A DNA stretch of 64,000 nucleotides from JAHEME01 sp034435035 (GTDB taxonomy: Bacteria > Chloroflexota > Anaerolineae > Aggregatilineales > UBA3940). The notes below the pieces were generated by a model. It did not search any database. It was not told the DNA's origin and was given only the letters and a program-made list of their open reading frames with translations. The translations under genes were made by a program, and so were the position numbers. Positions 51,812 through 60,155 of the stretch are shown here, piece by piece. Within the stretch, counting starts at the first letter, position 1. Each line of letters begins with the position of its first letter. The DNA is taken from positions 1-64,000 of the forward strand of contig DAOTXW010000027.1 of assembly GCA_034435035.1 (NCBI GenBank), read 5' to 3'.

Positions 51812-53239
51812 GTGCAAGAAGGTGACTCCCTGCGCCGGAGTTGGCTGGTATCGAGCCTGGTTGCGCTGGCAGCATTAGCGTTGTTTGTGGGAGTCAGCGC
51901 TGTGATCCCGCGCCCTACCGGCCAGGCCGAACTACTGACTCTGAGCCTGTTCTTAGCATTTATCCCAGCACTGGTATGGATAGGCTTCTTCTACTTCCAG
52001 GATCGCGCCGAGCCGGAACCCAAGCGCCTACTGGTGCGCGTCTTTGCATTCGGGGCACTGGCTGCCGGGGCGGCAGCGGTGCCGTTTGCTGTGCAGGTGG
52101 CCAATGAGGCGATCAGCAGCATCGGGAGCCTGGCAGGCAGGCTTGTTTTGACCATTATGACCATCTCCCTGATGCAGGAGGTGCTGAAAGTGGCGATGGT
52201 CCGGTATGTGGTGCTGGGAACCAGCGAGTTCGACGAACACCCGGACGGCATTGTCTACGGGTTAGCTTCCGGGGTGGGGTTTGCCACGGTGCTGACTATC
52301 GCCTATGTGCTGGAGTCGGGCGGGGTGCTGCCGCTGTCGGGCAGTATTCGCGCGGTCGATAACGTGCTGGTTCACGGGGCGCTGGGCGCGGTGACGGGCT
52401 ATTACATTGGTCGTGTCAAAATCGACGGCAAGCAGCTGCCCTGGCTGGCCACGGGGGTCGCTATGACAACCCTGGTCAATGGCATCTACCAGGTGACGCT
52501 GAATGAGCTCTCGAGGCGATTTGCCTACAACCCGTGGCTGGACCTGGCTGTTGCCGCCGCGCTGGCAGCTGTAGTGGGCGCTGTGCTGTTCTACTTCTTC
52601 CGTTTGGCGCTGCGGCGCGCGAGCGGCGACCTGGCAACGGTGTCTGAGCAGATCCATGCCCGCGCCAAATCTATGCCCTGGGACATCGCTCTGCGCTACG
52701 ATGGCCTGCTGGTTAGCGGACTGCTGGTTGCCCTGATCGTCGGGGTGGGTGCCGGAGTTGTGCAGCGGTCACGGGCTGTGACCTACGCCGGGGATGTGCT
52801 GCCCGTGACATTCCGCTACCCGGCAGGCTGGGCGCTGGAGGCTGGTGGGAGTGCCAGTGTCGCGGTCAGCGACCTGGCAGCAGGCGGGGTATTCAACCCG
52901 ATGATGGTGGTCGAAGCGCGCCGGGCGACTGAGGGGGCGGCGCTGGACTTTGTGGTAGCCCAGGATCTCATCGCGCAGGAGCAGGGGCGGGCCTTCTACC
53001 TGGAGACGCAGCGGCTCGATTCGGTGACAGTAGCAGGGCAACCCGCGATCCAGGTGCGCTATCAGTATGCAGCCGGCACACCGGCCGGCCCGGCAGTTAT
53101 CACCGGAGCAGCCACCTATGTGCTGCATGAGGGCAAGCTGTACATCTTCCGCTATGAAGCTGAGCCCGCCGATTTCACGGCCGGATTGGGTCTCTATGAG
53201 CGCCTGCTGGCATCTGCGAAGTTTGGGGCGGGGGAGTAA
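51812..53239 (+). CDS. PrsW-like intramembrane protein with C-terminal exported domain
   Basis: AGGAGG (51797-51802) sits 9 bases before GTG 51812, preferred over ATG 51791, which lies upstream of that site. The first about 270 residues form eight or so spans of the PrsW (M82/CPBP-like) type: LMQEVLKVAMV, HPDGIVYGLASGVGFATV and VHGALGAVTGYYIGR. The first Glu of the EExxK motif is Gln122. After a further span, about 140 residues outside the membrane look like a PsbP/DUF1795-type domain (VTFRYPAGWALEAGGSASVA). A protease function is therefore uncertain. Confidence 0.75.
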   Translation: MQEGDSLRRSWLVSSLVALAALALFVGVSAVIPRPTGQAELLTLSLFLAFIPALVWIGFFYFQDRAEPEPKRLLVRVFAFGALAAGAAAVPFAVQVANEAISSIGSLAGRLVLTIMTISLMQEVLKVAMVRYVVLGTSEFDEHPDGIVYGLASGVGFATVLTIAYVLESGGVLPLSGSIRAVDNVLVHGALGAVTGYYIGRVKIDGKQLPWLATGVAMTTLVNGIYQVTLNELSRRFAYNPWLDLAVAAALAAVVGAVLFYFFRLALRRASGDLATVSEQIHARAKSMPWDIALRYDGLLVSGLLVALIVGVGAGVVQRSRAVTYAGDVLPVTFRYPAGWALEAGGSASVAVSDLAAGGVFNPMMVVEARRATEGAALDFVVAQDLIAQEQGRAFYLETQRLDSVTVAGQPAIQVRYQYAAGTPAGPAVITGAATYVLHEGKLYIFRYEAEPADFTAGLGLYERLLASAKFGAGE

Positions 53240-53271
53240 TTTGAGCCGGTATTGGTTGAGGGAAATGCACG

Positions 53272-54840
53272 ATGCGTAGAACAATCTATGTTTCAGGGGT
53301 GGTTCTTGCACTGGCCGCGGCTGCCTGCCTGTGCACCGGGACATCAACGTCCCCGACCCTCGAGCCTGTCCAGCCGGCAGCCCCATCCGCAGAGGAGCCG
53401 CAGGGTCAGCCCTCAGGCTCGCTGGCCGGCACGCCTGATTCGCTGACGGTGGATCAGATCGATGCGATCAGTCGGGCATCCGTCCAGATCATCGCTGCGC
53501 AGCAGGTGGCCGGTGGCAACCTGGAGCCGTTGTGGACCGGGTCGGGCACGATCATTTCCCCGACGGGGGAAATCCTCACCAACTGCCATGTGGCCTGCGG
53601 GGCCCCGGTCCTGATTGTGCTGATGACAACGGATGTTGATCAACCACCGGAGCCTGTATTCAGCGCCGAGATCACGCATTATGATGAAGACCTGGACCTG
53701 GCACTGCTGCAGGTGCGCACCGATATGAACGGCAACCCGGTATCGCCGTCTGATCTGCCGTATCTGGAAGTCGGCAATTCGGATGATCTGCGGCTGGGCG
53801 ACAAAGTCTACATCTTCGGCTATCCGGGCGTTGGAGGAAGCACCATCACATTCACGACCGGCTCGGTAAGCGGCTTTGAGAGCGCGACCGTAGGCGGCAC
53901 ACAGCAGCGTGTCATCATCAAGACGGATGCTGATATCGCCGGAGGCAGCAGCGGCGGGACCGCGGTTGATCTGTTCGGCCGCCTGGTCGCTGTGCCAACT
54001 GCTGTGAACCCGGACGTGCGCGAAGGTGTGACCCTGGGCGGGATCAGTATGCTGCGCCCGATCAACCTGGCAGCCGTGATCCGGCAGGCGCCGGGCGCTC
54101 CCCCGCCAAGTGCCGCCGTCAAGCCGCCCGACTCTGATCCTGACCGATTTGAGCCAAATAATACTTTCAGCGATGCGACCGGGCCTGTACCGGCTGGCGA
54201 GACGGTTGAGGCCTTTGTCTCGTGGGAAGAGGATGTTGACTTCTACCTCATCGATGTGACCACAACCCAGCCAATCCGGGCCACGCTGTCCGGGCCGGCG
54301 GGCACCGATTATGACCTGTATCTGGTGGATGGCAACGAGAACATCCTGGCCAGTTCAGAGACGGAGACATCCGACGAGACCATTCAGTACACGCCCGATT
54401 CGGCGGCGACCTACTGGATCGCGGTGATCGCCTACAGCGGCGCCACACCGCTGGAGCCCTATACGCTGACGATCAACTACGATGGAGGGAGTTCCGGCAG
54501 CGGTGGATCCAAGTCGGATAGCGGGATTCAGCTGACCGGGCAGATCGTTGATGGCGGCAGCGGTCAGCCGCTGGCAGGCGGGACGTTCGGTGTGCTGGTT
54601 TCGGGCGTTTCGTGCTCCCAGTTCTTCGGGGCGCCACAGCTCGACCTGAATCAGGTGGTGGCTGCCGCCGAGACCAATGAGGCCGGCGTGTTCTCGCTGA
54701 ACGGGGTGCCGCGTGGACAGGTCTACTCGGCCTTCTTCATATATCCCGGCATTGAGCCCGTGTGTGAGGATAACTGGTTGGATGTGCCGTCGGATGCTGT
54801 CGATTCCGATCTGGGTGTGATTGAGATATCGACTCGCTGA
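53272..54840 (+). CDS. Secreted trypsin-like serine protease with PPC domain
   Basis: The 522-residue protein has a signal peptide with cysteines at 19 and 21 (possible lipoprotein). The S1C-type protease domain is complete: His106 in LTNCHVACG, Asp142 in DLDLALLQ, and Ser227 in DIAGGSSGGT. A pre-peptidase C-terminal (PPC) domain follows at about 290-400 (RFEPNNTFSDATG ... DYDLYLVDG). A carboxypeptidase-regulatory-like beta domain closes the protein. It lies 32 bases after the PrsW-like gene, with which it may be cotranscribed; envelope proteolysis is the common theme. Confidence 0.88.
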   Translation: MRRTIYVSGVVLALAAAACLCTGTSTSPTLEPVQPAAPSAEEPQGQPSGSLAGTPDSLTVDQIDAISRASVQIIAAQQVAGGNLEPLWTGSGTIISPTGEILTNCHVACGAPVLIVLMTTDVDQPPEPVFSAEITHYDEDLDLALLQVRTDMNGNPVSPSDLPYLEVGNSDDLRLGDKVYIFGYPGVGGSTITFTTGSVSGFESATVGGTQQRVIIKTDADIAGGSSGGTAVDLFGRLVAVPTAVNPDVREGVTLGGISMLRPINLAAVIRQAPGAPPPSAAVKPPDSDPDRFEPNNTFSDATGPVPAGETVEAFVSWEEDVDFYLIDVTTTQPIRATLSGPAGTDYDLYLVDGNENILASSETETSDETIQYTPDSAATYWIAVIAYSGATPLEPYTLTINYDGGSSGSGGSKSDSGIQLTGQIVDGGSGQPLAGGTFGVLVSGVSCSQFFGAPQLDLNQVVAAAETNEAGVFSLNGVPRGQVYSAFFIYPGIEPVCEDNWLDVPSDAVDSDLGVIEISTR

Positions 54841-54882
54841 GGCAGGCGAACTGACAGGCGCACTCCCGCTAACCCGGGTCTA

Positions 54883-54912
54883 TTGACTCGGTGTTGGACG
54901 CCATGCTACAAT
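54883..54912 (+). promoter_or_regulatory. Promoter of the aspS leader
   Basis: TTGACT (54883-54888), an 18-base spacer and TACAAT (54907-54912) predict transcription from about 54919, giving a leader of about 207 bases before aspS. A second TACAAT at 54943-54948 has no matching -35. Confidence 0.65.
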
Positions 54913-54918
54913 GCCGGG

Positions 54919-55088
54919 CAATCTGTCCATAGGCGCAAAGCGTACAATGAAGCCAGCTGCCGCCAGATTCACGATCAATGTTGATGCTAATGCGAACTGC
55001 CCTCATGCATGGTGGGCGGCGTTTCGGCATCGATGATGCTCCAGTAAGGGATACCGAGCCGCCCGCGCCCTGCGACGGGCGGCTTTTT
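54919..55088 (+). promoter_or_regulatory. Attenuator-like leader of aspS
   Basis: A terminator hairpin AGCCGCCCG (55057-55065)/CGGGCGGCT (55076-55084) runs into TTTTT at 55084-55088, 38 bases before aspS. An upstream copy of the 3' arm, GGGCGGC within 55011-55020, can pair with the 5' arm GCCGCCC and so form a competing antiterminator. AAGGGATACCG (55047-55056) just before the hairpin resembles a T-box sequence with the UGGN bulge missing, so I do not call a T-box. Confidence 0.6.
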
Positions 55089-55125
55089 GTTGAGCCGCCG
55101 TCATCTGTGCCAGGAGAGGGAGACG

Positions 55126-56925
55126 ATGCTGAAGTCACACACCTGTGGGGAGCTGCGAACGGACCATATCGGCCAATCGGTGGTGCTGGCGGGTTGGGTT
55201 AACCGTCGGCGCGAGTTCGGAGGGCTGATTTTTCTGGATATGCGCGATCGCTGGGGGATCACGCAGGTTGTGGTCGACGCGGCGCAGTCGCCTGATGCCC
55301 ACAACACCGCGGGGATTGTGCGCAATGAGTATGTTCTGCAGGTAGAGGGCGAGGTCGTGGCCCGCGCACCTGAGACGGTCAACTCGAAGATGCCCACTGG
55401 CGAGATTGAGGTTCGAGCCTCAGCGCTGCGGGTGCTGAACCCGGCCAAGGTGCCGGAGTTTGAGATCGCCAGCGAGCAGGAGCCGAATGAGACGCTGCGC
55501 ATGAAGTATCGCTATCTGGATCTCCGACGCGCACGCATGCAGCGCAATATCCTGCTGCGGCACGAGGCGGTGCTGTTCATCCGCAACTTCCTGAGCGCCC
55601 GCGGATTCGTAGAGATTGAAACACCGATCCTGTTCAAAACCACCCCGGAAGGCGCGCGTGATTATCTCGTTCCCAGCCGTGTGCATCCGGGTAAGTTCTA
55701 CGCCCTTCCGCAAAGCCCGCAGCAGCTCAAGCAGCTGCTGATGGTGGCCGGTTTCGAACGCTACTTCCAGATCGCCCGCTGCTTCCGGGATGAGGATCAG
55801 CGAGGCGACCGTCAGCCGGAATTCACGCAGCTGGATATGGAGATGAGCTTTGTCGAGCGCGAGGACGTACTTAATCTGGTTGAGTCGCTGATCATTGAGA
55901 TGGTCGAGACGGTATCGGAGCGGCGGTTGCGGGCCAAGCCATTTCCCCGACTCAGCTATCACGAAGCCATCGAGCGCTTCGGGACGGATCGGCCTGATGT
56001 GCGTTTCGGCATCGAGCTGGTCGATCTGAGCGCGATCGCGGCGCGGGGAGAGTTCAAGGTTTTCACCGATGCGCTTGCTGCCGGTGGCCAGGTGCGGGCT
56101 CTCACTGCCCCGGGATGCGCCGGGTACTCCCGTAAGGAGATTGGCGAACTGGAGGAGATCGCGCGCGATGCCGGCGCCAGGGGCCTGGCAACCGTGGCGG
56201 TGGAGCTGGATGGGTCGATCCGATCGTCACTTGCCAAGTTCTTCCCTGGCGAGCTGATGGATGAACTGGTTTCTACTGCCGGGGCCACCCCAGGTGACCT
56301 GATTCTGATGGTGGCTGACCGGCCGGTTGTGGTGAATGAGGCGCTGTCTGCTCTACGCACCACGCTGGGCAGCCGACTCAGCCTGATCGATCCGGATGAG
56401 CTGTCGTTCTGCTGGGTGGTTGACTTCCCGCTATTCGAGTGGAACGAGGAGGAGCAGCGCTGGGATCCCTCGCATCACATGTTTACGTCGCCCAAGCCGG
56501 AGCATGTGCACCTGCTGACGACCGATCCCGGAGCTGTGCGCAGCCTGCAGTACGATCTGGTGTGCAATGGCTACGAAGTGGCCGGGGGCAGCATCCGTAT
56601 CCACGATCGATCGATTCAGGAGAAGATCTTCTCGCTGATCGGGCTTGAGCCGGCATTGGCGCGTGAGCGCTTTGGCCACATGCTGGAGGCGTTCGAGTAT
56701 GGGGCGCCACCGCATGGCGGCATTGCGCCCGGCATTGACCGACTGGTGATGTTGATGGCAGGCGAGCCCAACATCCGGGAGGTGATCGCATTTCCCAAGA
56801 CTCAGCGAGCTGCCGACCTGATGGCGCGCGCGCCAAGTGAGGTTGATGAGCGGCAGCTCCAGGAGCTTCACATCCGGATCGCTGAGGACGCAGGAACCCG
56901 GGACGAAGAGCAGGCGGGCCGGTGA
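55126..56925 (+). CDS. aspS: Aspartyl-tRNA synthetase
   Basis: The 599-residue class II synthetase starts at ATG 55126, with GGAGAGGGAG at 55113-55122. The anticodon OB fold (VVLAGWVNRRREFGGLIFLD) is followed by motif 2 (RYFQIARCFRDEDQRGDRQP), the bacterial GAD insertion (about 300-410) and motif 3 (GGIAPGIDRLVMLMAG). Length and the insertion mark the bacterial-type enzyme. Whether it is discriminating or makes Asp-tRNA(Asn) is not settled; the gatCAB genes are not in the window. Confidence 0.96.
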   Translation: MLKSHTCGELRTDHIGQSVVLAGWVNRRREFGGLIFLDMRDRWGITQVVVDAAQSPDAHNTAGIVRNEYVLQVEGEVVARAPETVNSKMPTGEIEVRASALRVLNPAKVPEFEIASEQEPNETLRMKYRYLDLRRARMQRNILLRHEAVLFIRNFLSARGFVEIETPILFKTTPEGARDYLVPSRVHPGKFYALPQSPQQLKQLLMVAGFERYFQIARCFRDEDQRGDRQPEFTQLDMEMSFVEREDVLNLVESLIIEMVETVSERRLRAKPFPRLSYHEAIERFGTDRPDVRFGIELVDLSAIAARGEFKVFTDALAAGGQVRALTAPGCAGYSRKEIGELEEIARDAGARGLATVAVELDGSIRSSLAKFFPGELMDELVSTAGATPGDLILMVADRPVVVNEALSALRTTLGSRLSLIDPDELSFCWVVDFPLFEWNEEEQRWDPSHHMFTSPKPEHVHLLTTDPGAVRSLQYDLVCNGYEVAGGSIRIHDRSIQEKIFSLIGLEPALARERFGHMLEAFEYGAPPHGGIAPGIDRLVMLMAGEPNIREVIAFPKTQRAADLMARAPSEVDERQLQELHIRIAEDAGTRDEEQAGR

Positions 56926-56933
56926 CAAAGTCC

Positions 56934-56962
56934 TTGCGAGGCTGCCCTGGATGTGGTACAAC
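56934..56962 (+). promoter_or_regulatory. Promoter of the candidate structured RNA
   Basis: TTGCGA (56934-56939), a 17-base spacer and TACAAC (56957-56962) start 9 bases after the aspS stop and predict initiation at about 56968. Confidence 0.65.
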
Positions 56963-56967
56963 TACCT

Positions 56968-57187
56968 TGCACCGCCCACTGTGCGGTCTCGCAAACGGTC
57001 TTGAGCCAACACTTATCTCTTTGGGAACTGTGGTTCCCCGGCTGATACGCGGCTCTCGTTAGCCACCGTTGATCCGTGGATGCAGTACCCACCCTGCGCA
57101 AGCAGGTTCAAAGACAAGCGAGCACTGTACAGCGGGCGTGCACCTGCCATCATCCTGAGAGGCTCCGGAGAGATCCGGAGCTTTTTG
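56968..57187 (+). ncRNA. Candidate structured RNA, 6S-like rod, with its own promoter and terminator
   Basis: Predicted transcript is about 220 nt without a plausible reading frame. The ends pair: TGCACCGCCC (56968-56977) with GGGCGTGCA (57134-57142), one bulge. Next, CTCGC (56988-56992) pairs with GCGAG (57118-57122), and GTCTTGAGCC (56998-57007) with GGTTCAAAGAC (57105-57115). Inside are hairpins GGGAAC-TGTG-GTTCCC (57023-57038) and CCTGC-GCAA-GCAGG near 57093-57106. The long rod broken by internal loops recalls 6S RNA, but the apical part is branched, so the class is uncertain. No RNase P, tmRNA or SRP RNA signature is visible. Confidence 0.5.
57162..57187 (+). terminator. Intrinsic terminator of the candidate RNA
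   Basis: GCTCCGGA (57162-57169) and TCCGGAGC (57174-57181) close a GAGA tetraloop and are followed by TTTTTG. It separates the candidate RNA from the hydrolase gene at 57308. Confidence 0.85.
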
Positions 57188-57307
57188 TTGCCACAGGGGC
57201 CGATGGCCTGGCGGCGCCCCGGCCGATGTGCTATGCTGGTGAACCAGCTGCCCAGGCGGCCTATCGGTGCCCGTGATTGAGAGTATAACTGCCACCCTTT
57301 GACTGCC

Positions 57308-58141
57308 ATGCTGCGTGAGCGCGTCGCCAACAACATCTACGTCTTCACCAGTGAACTGTATGCGCAGGTAACCGCTGGTGCGGTGATCACTTCGGCCGGG
57401 GCGGTCGTGATTGACACGCTGCCATTTCCGTCCGAGACGCGCCAGATCCTGCAGTTCGTTCAAGAACGGCACGGCGTCCCGGTGCGCCTGGTTGTCAACA
57501 CGCACTACCATGCCGATCACACCTATGGAACGAGCTTCTTCAGACAGGCCCGGGTGGTAGGCCACCGGCTGTGCCGCGAGCTCCTTGACTCGCGGGGGCG
57601 TGCCGGGCTTGAGCAGGCGCAGCGCAGCTCCCGCGAGCTGGCCGATATCCAGCTGGAGCTCCCTGATATGGTGTTTGACGCCGGCACCCTGAATCTGCAT
57701 ATCGGCGGGCTGACGCTGCAGATTTCGCACGCGCCGGGTCACAGTCCGGACTCGGTGATTTGCCTGGTGCTGGAGGAGCGGATCCTGTTTGCTGCCGATA
57801 CCCTGATGCCGCTCCCCTTCTTCGCCGATGGGAACTGGCATGATTATGTTGCCACGCTGGAGCGGCTGCTGCCTGAGACCTATGAGAATGTGGTGCAGGG
57901 GCATGGAGAAGTCATCCTGCGGGGCGAAGTGCAATCCAAGATCGAAGAGGACCTGCACTATCTGCGAACGCTGCGCCGCAAGATTGAGGCGCTGATCACC
58001 AAGAAGTGGGGCATCGAGGCCGTGGCAGGGATTGAACTCGAAGCGTGCGGCAAGAGCCGCGTCCCACTCAACGGGCTTGTCCAGCAGCTGCACCGGGCCA
58101 ACGCCGAAGCGCTGTATCGAGAGATTGCCGCCGGCGGGTAG
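57308..58141 (+). CDS. Metallo-beta-lactamase-fold hydrolase
   Basis: The 277-residue protein has the metal motif NTHYHADH (His66, His68, Asp70, His71), then SHAPGHSPDS, FAADTLMPL and QGHGEVILRG for the remaining ligands. The protein resembles the cyclase/quinoprotein relay subgroup of MBL hydrolases; no substrate can be named. The C-terminal 60 residues are helical. ATG 57308 is chosen; a TTG three codons earlier is possible. Its end faces the SCO1664-family gene. Confidence 0.82.
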   Translation: MLRERVANNIYVFTSELYAQVTAGAVITSAGAVVIDTLPFPSETRQILQFVQERHGVPVRLVVNTHYHADHTYGTSFFRQARVVGHRLCRELLDSRGRAGLEQAQRSSRELADIQLELPDMVFDAGTLNLHIGGLTLQISHAPGHSPDSVICLVLEERILFAADTLMPLPFFADGNWHDYVATLERLLPETYENVVQGHGEVILRGEVQSKIEEDLHYLRTLRRKIEALITKKWGIEAVAGIELEACGKSRVPLNGLVQQLHRANAEALYREIAAGG

Positions 58142-58159
58142 CGCGCCCGGGCTGACGCA

Positions 58160-58915
58160 TCAGACGGGGGGCCAGGGATAGTTACGGCCAGGGCCAGGCT
58201 GTGCGAAAGTGCCGGCTTCGGCCAGACGCGCTGCGCGGCGCCGCAGGGCATCGATCTCCGGCCGGTAGAGAACTTCTTCCAACGCTCCCCGCAGCTCGCC
58301 GTCCGCCAGCCTACCACAGAATGCCTTGATATCAGCCAGCATATCCGGCGGGATTGGCTCCCCGGCGAAGTCCCAGATCACTGTGCGCAGCTTTGGCTGA
58401 GTATGGAAACAGATGCCGTGATCAATGGCCCAGATGCGGCCGGTACGGTCCAGCAGGCAGTGCCCGCCTTTGCGGTCAGCATTGTTGATGAGCAGATCAA
58501 AGAGGGCAATGCGCATCAACTGCTCACGGTGCTCAGGTCCGAAGGTAAAGTAGTTCTGCGACGGATCGTGGCCGACAAACAACTGGACACTGCCCTCCCC
58601 GTGAGGGCCCTGCCGGAGGATCGTTGGCGGCACGAGCATCCAGCCCAGCGCCTCGCTCACGAGAAACGCAGCCACCTCGCGCTGGCAGAGGGTGCCATCC
58701 GGGAAGTCCCAGAGGGGTCTTTCTCCGCGCCGCGGCTTGTAGACAGCCAGCCCTTCGATCTCGCTGTCTGCGATGGCCATCAGGAAGGTGTAGTTGGAAC
58801 TCCAGGGCAGCAGGCCCTGTGTCTCGCGCAGGGTCCCCTCGCGCAGCAGCCTCAGTGCGCGCTGAGTGGCAATGCCTCCTGTGCCCGGCTGCCTGGCCGG
58901 GACTGTGTCAGCCAT
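58160..58915 (-). CDS. SCO1664-family PI3/4-kinase-like protein
   Basis: The 251-residue protein matches the SCO1664 family of actinobacteria and Chloroflexi, distant relatives of phosphatidylinositol 3/4-kinases. AVYKPRRGERPLWDFPDGTL carries the nucleotide-binding Lys; LFDLLINNADRKGGHCL and IWAIDHGICFH correspond to the catalytic and metal loops. ATG 58915 has AGGA 8 bases upstream; GTG 58954 is an alternative that would overlap the DUF3090 gene. Substrate is unknown. It is the last gene of miaB-phosphatase-DUF3090-SCO1664. Confidence 0.88.
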   Translation of the reverse strand: MADTVPARQPGTGGIATQRALRLLREGTLRETQGLLPWSSNYTFLMAIADSEIEGLAVYKPRRGERPLWDFPDGTLCQREVAAFLVSEALGWMLVPPTILRQGPHGEGSVQLFVGHDPSQNYFTFGPEHREQLMRIALFDLLINNADRKGGHCLLDRTGRIWAIDHGICFHTQPKLRTVIWDFAGEPIPPDMLADIKAFCGRLADGELRGALEEVLYRPEIDALRRRAARLAEAGTFAQPGPGRNYPWPPV

Positions 58916-58944
58916 CAGAACCGTCCTGTGCGGCGACTTGCGTC

Positions 58945-59478
58945 TCAGGCCCACTCGACTGGCTTACGGTGCCCATTGCTGGGCGGGCAGAAATGCCCGT
59001 CCGGGTCAATCGGGCGGCCGCAGTTGCCGCAAATCGGGCGCCCGCCAGCGACAACCTCCCGGGCGTGCGCCGACAGCATGAACATCTGCTCGCGTGATGC
59101 GCCGATCCGGGCCGATCGCGGCTCCTGCGGCGAATCTTCTGGTACCAGCTCGTTCAGAATAAGCACGACCCTATCGTTGTCGCTGTCGTAGCCGATCCCC
59201 ATCTGGGCGACACGGAAGGCCGGCAGGATAGGCTCGCGCAGATCGAGATCGTATTCGGCCTGCGCCTGGTCTGGGGTAGGGCGCTGAAACTGCTGTTCCA
59301 CCTCGGCAAGCAGCGCCGTGATGCTCTCCGCCAGCGCCGCGGCCTGCTCCTTCTCGACCGTGAGGGTCAACAGGCGGCTGGCCTGCCCGGCCTGCAAATG
59401 AAACACACGCTGGCCGGGCGCGCCGATGGTCCCGACCGTGATGAAATCCACATGCTCGAAGTCGAACTCGATTGACAT
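58945..59478 (-). CDS. DUF3090 protein with zinc-ribbon-like C-terminus
   Basis: The 177-residue protein matches DUF3090: VGTIGAPGQRVFHLQAGQAS, VEKEQAAALAESITALL and FRVAQMGIGYDSDNDRVVLI. The ending ICGNCGRPIDPDGHFCPPSN has a CxxC...H..C pattern likely to bind zinc. The family is almost always encoded between a histidine phosphatase and an SCO1664 protein, as here, and has no assigned biochemical role. Confidence 0.9.
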   Translation of the reverse strand: MSIEFDFEHVDFITVGTIGAPGQRVFHLQAGQASRLLTLTVEKEQAAALAESITALLAEVEQQFQRPTPDQAQAEYDLDLREPILPAFRVAQMGIGYDSDNDRVVLILNELVPEDSPQEPRSARIGASREQMFMLSAHAREVVAGGRPICGNCGRPIDPDGHFCPPSNGHRKPVEWA

Positions 59479-59501
59479 GCCTGTTCCTTAAGGGTGGCGC
59501 T

Positions 59502-60155
59502 CTACCTTTCCTCACCTGATCCTGCCGGCGCAGGAGCAGAGGGGGGGAGGTCGTAATGAGCCGTATCGTTCAGACGCATCAGGCGCGGGCCGTGGCGTGG
59601 GTGCACCTCAATGATCGACATCGAAGCCGGGGCAATGCTGATGCGCTGGAACAGATCGAGGTGAATCCCGGCATAATGCGCTACCAGGGCCTTGATCACA
59701 TCTCCATGGGAAACCAGCACAACCGTCCCACCGTGGGATGCCGCGCAGCGCTCGACAGCGGTCACCGCCCGACTCTGCATCTCGCGGATGCTCTCGCCAT
59801 CGGGAAAGCGCGCCCCGCTGGGGAAATTCTGCACGATGTGCCACAGCCGGGTACGGGCCAGCCTGCGCAGGCGCTGACCGGTCCACTGACCATACTGCAC
59901 CTCGCCCAGCTCCGGGTCAAGGCGAATCTCCAGCGGCTCTGCATGGTGCGCTACAACCGCCTGCGCCGTCTCGACTGCACGCTCGAGCGGACTGGAGTAT
60001 AGCGCCGCCAGTTTCTGGCCGGCAAGACGCCGCCCCAACAGATCTGCCTGCCGCCGTCCTTCCTCGTTCAAGTGTACACCAGGCGTCCAGCCGGCCAGCT
60101 TGCCGGCACGAACAAAATCATTTTCTGCATGGCGTACCAGAACAAGACGCGTCAA
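59502..60155 (-). CDS. Histidine phosphatase family protein (MSMEG_4193-like)
   Basis: The 217-residue protein has the phosphoglycerate-mutase fold with LVRHAENDF (catalytic His, RHAE variant of RHGE), LYSSPLERAVETAQ, the proton donor in ELGEVQYGQWTG and the second His in VLVSHGDVIKALVAHY. The family companion of DUF3090 and SCO1664 is this phosphatase type, so the substrate may be their product. It overlaps miaB by 4 bases. Confidence 0.9.
   Translation of the reverse strand: MTRLVLVRHAENDFVRAGKLAGWTPGVHLNEEGRRQADLLGRRLAGQKLAALYSSPLERAVETAQAVVAHHAEPLEIRLDPELGEVQYGQWTGQRLRRLARTRLWHIVQNFPSGARFPDGESIREMQSRAVTAVERCAASHGGTVVLVSHGDVIKALVAHYAGIHLDLFQRISIAPASMSIIEVHPRHGPRLMRLNDTAHYDLPPSAPAPAGSGEER

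Noticed and set aside
55040..55090. T-box riboswitch upstream of aspS
   Set aside because: AAGGGATACCG is close to the T-box sequence but lacks the UGGN that pairs with the tRNA end, and I found no convincing specifier stem.
57093..57115. T-arm-like GGTTCAAA suggesting a tRNA or tmRNA
   Set aside because: No acceptor stem, anticodon arm or CCA-type end fits around it; the segment pairs better with 56998-57007.
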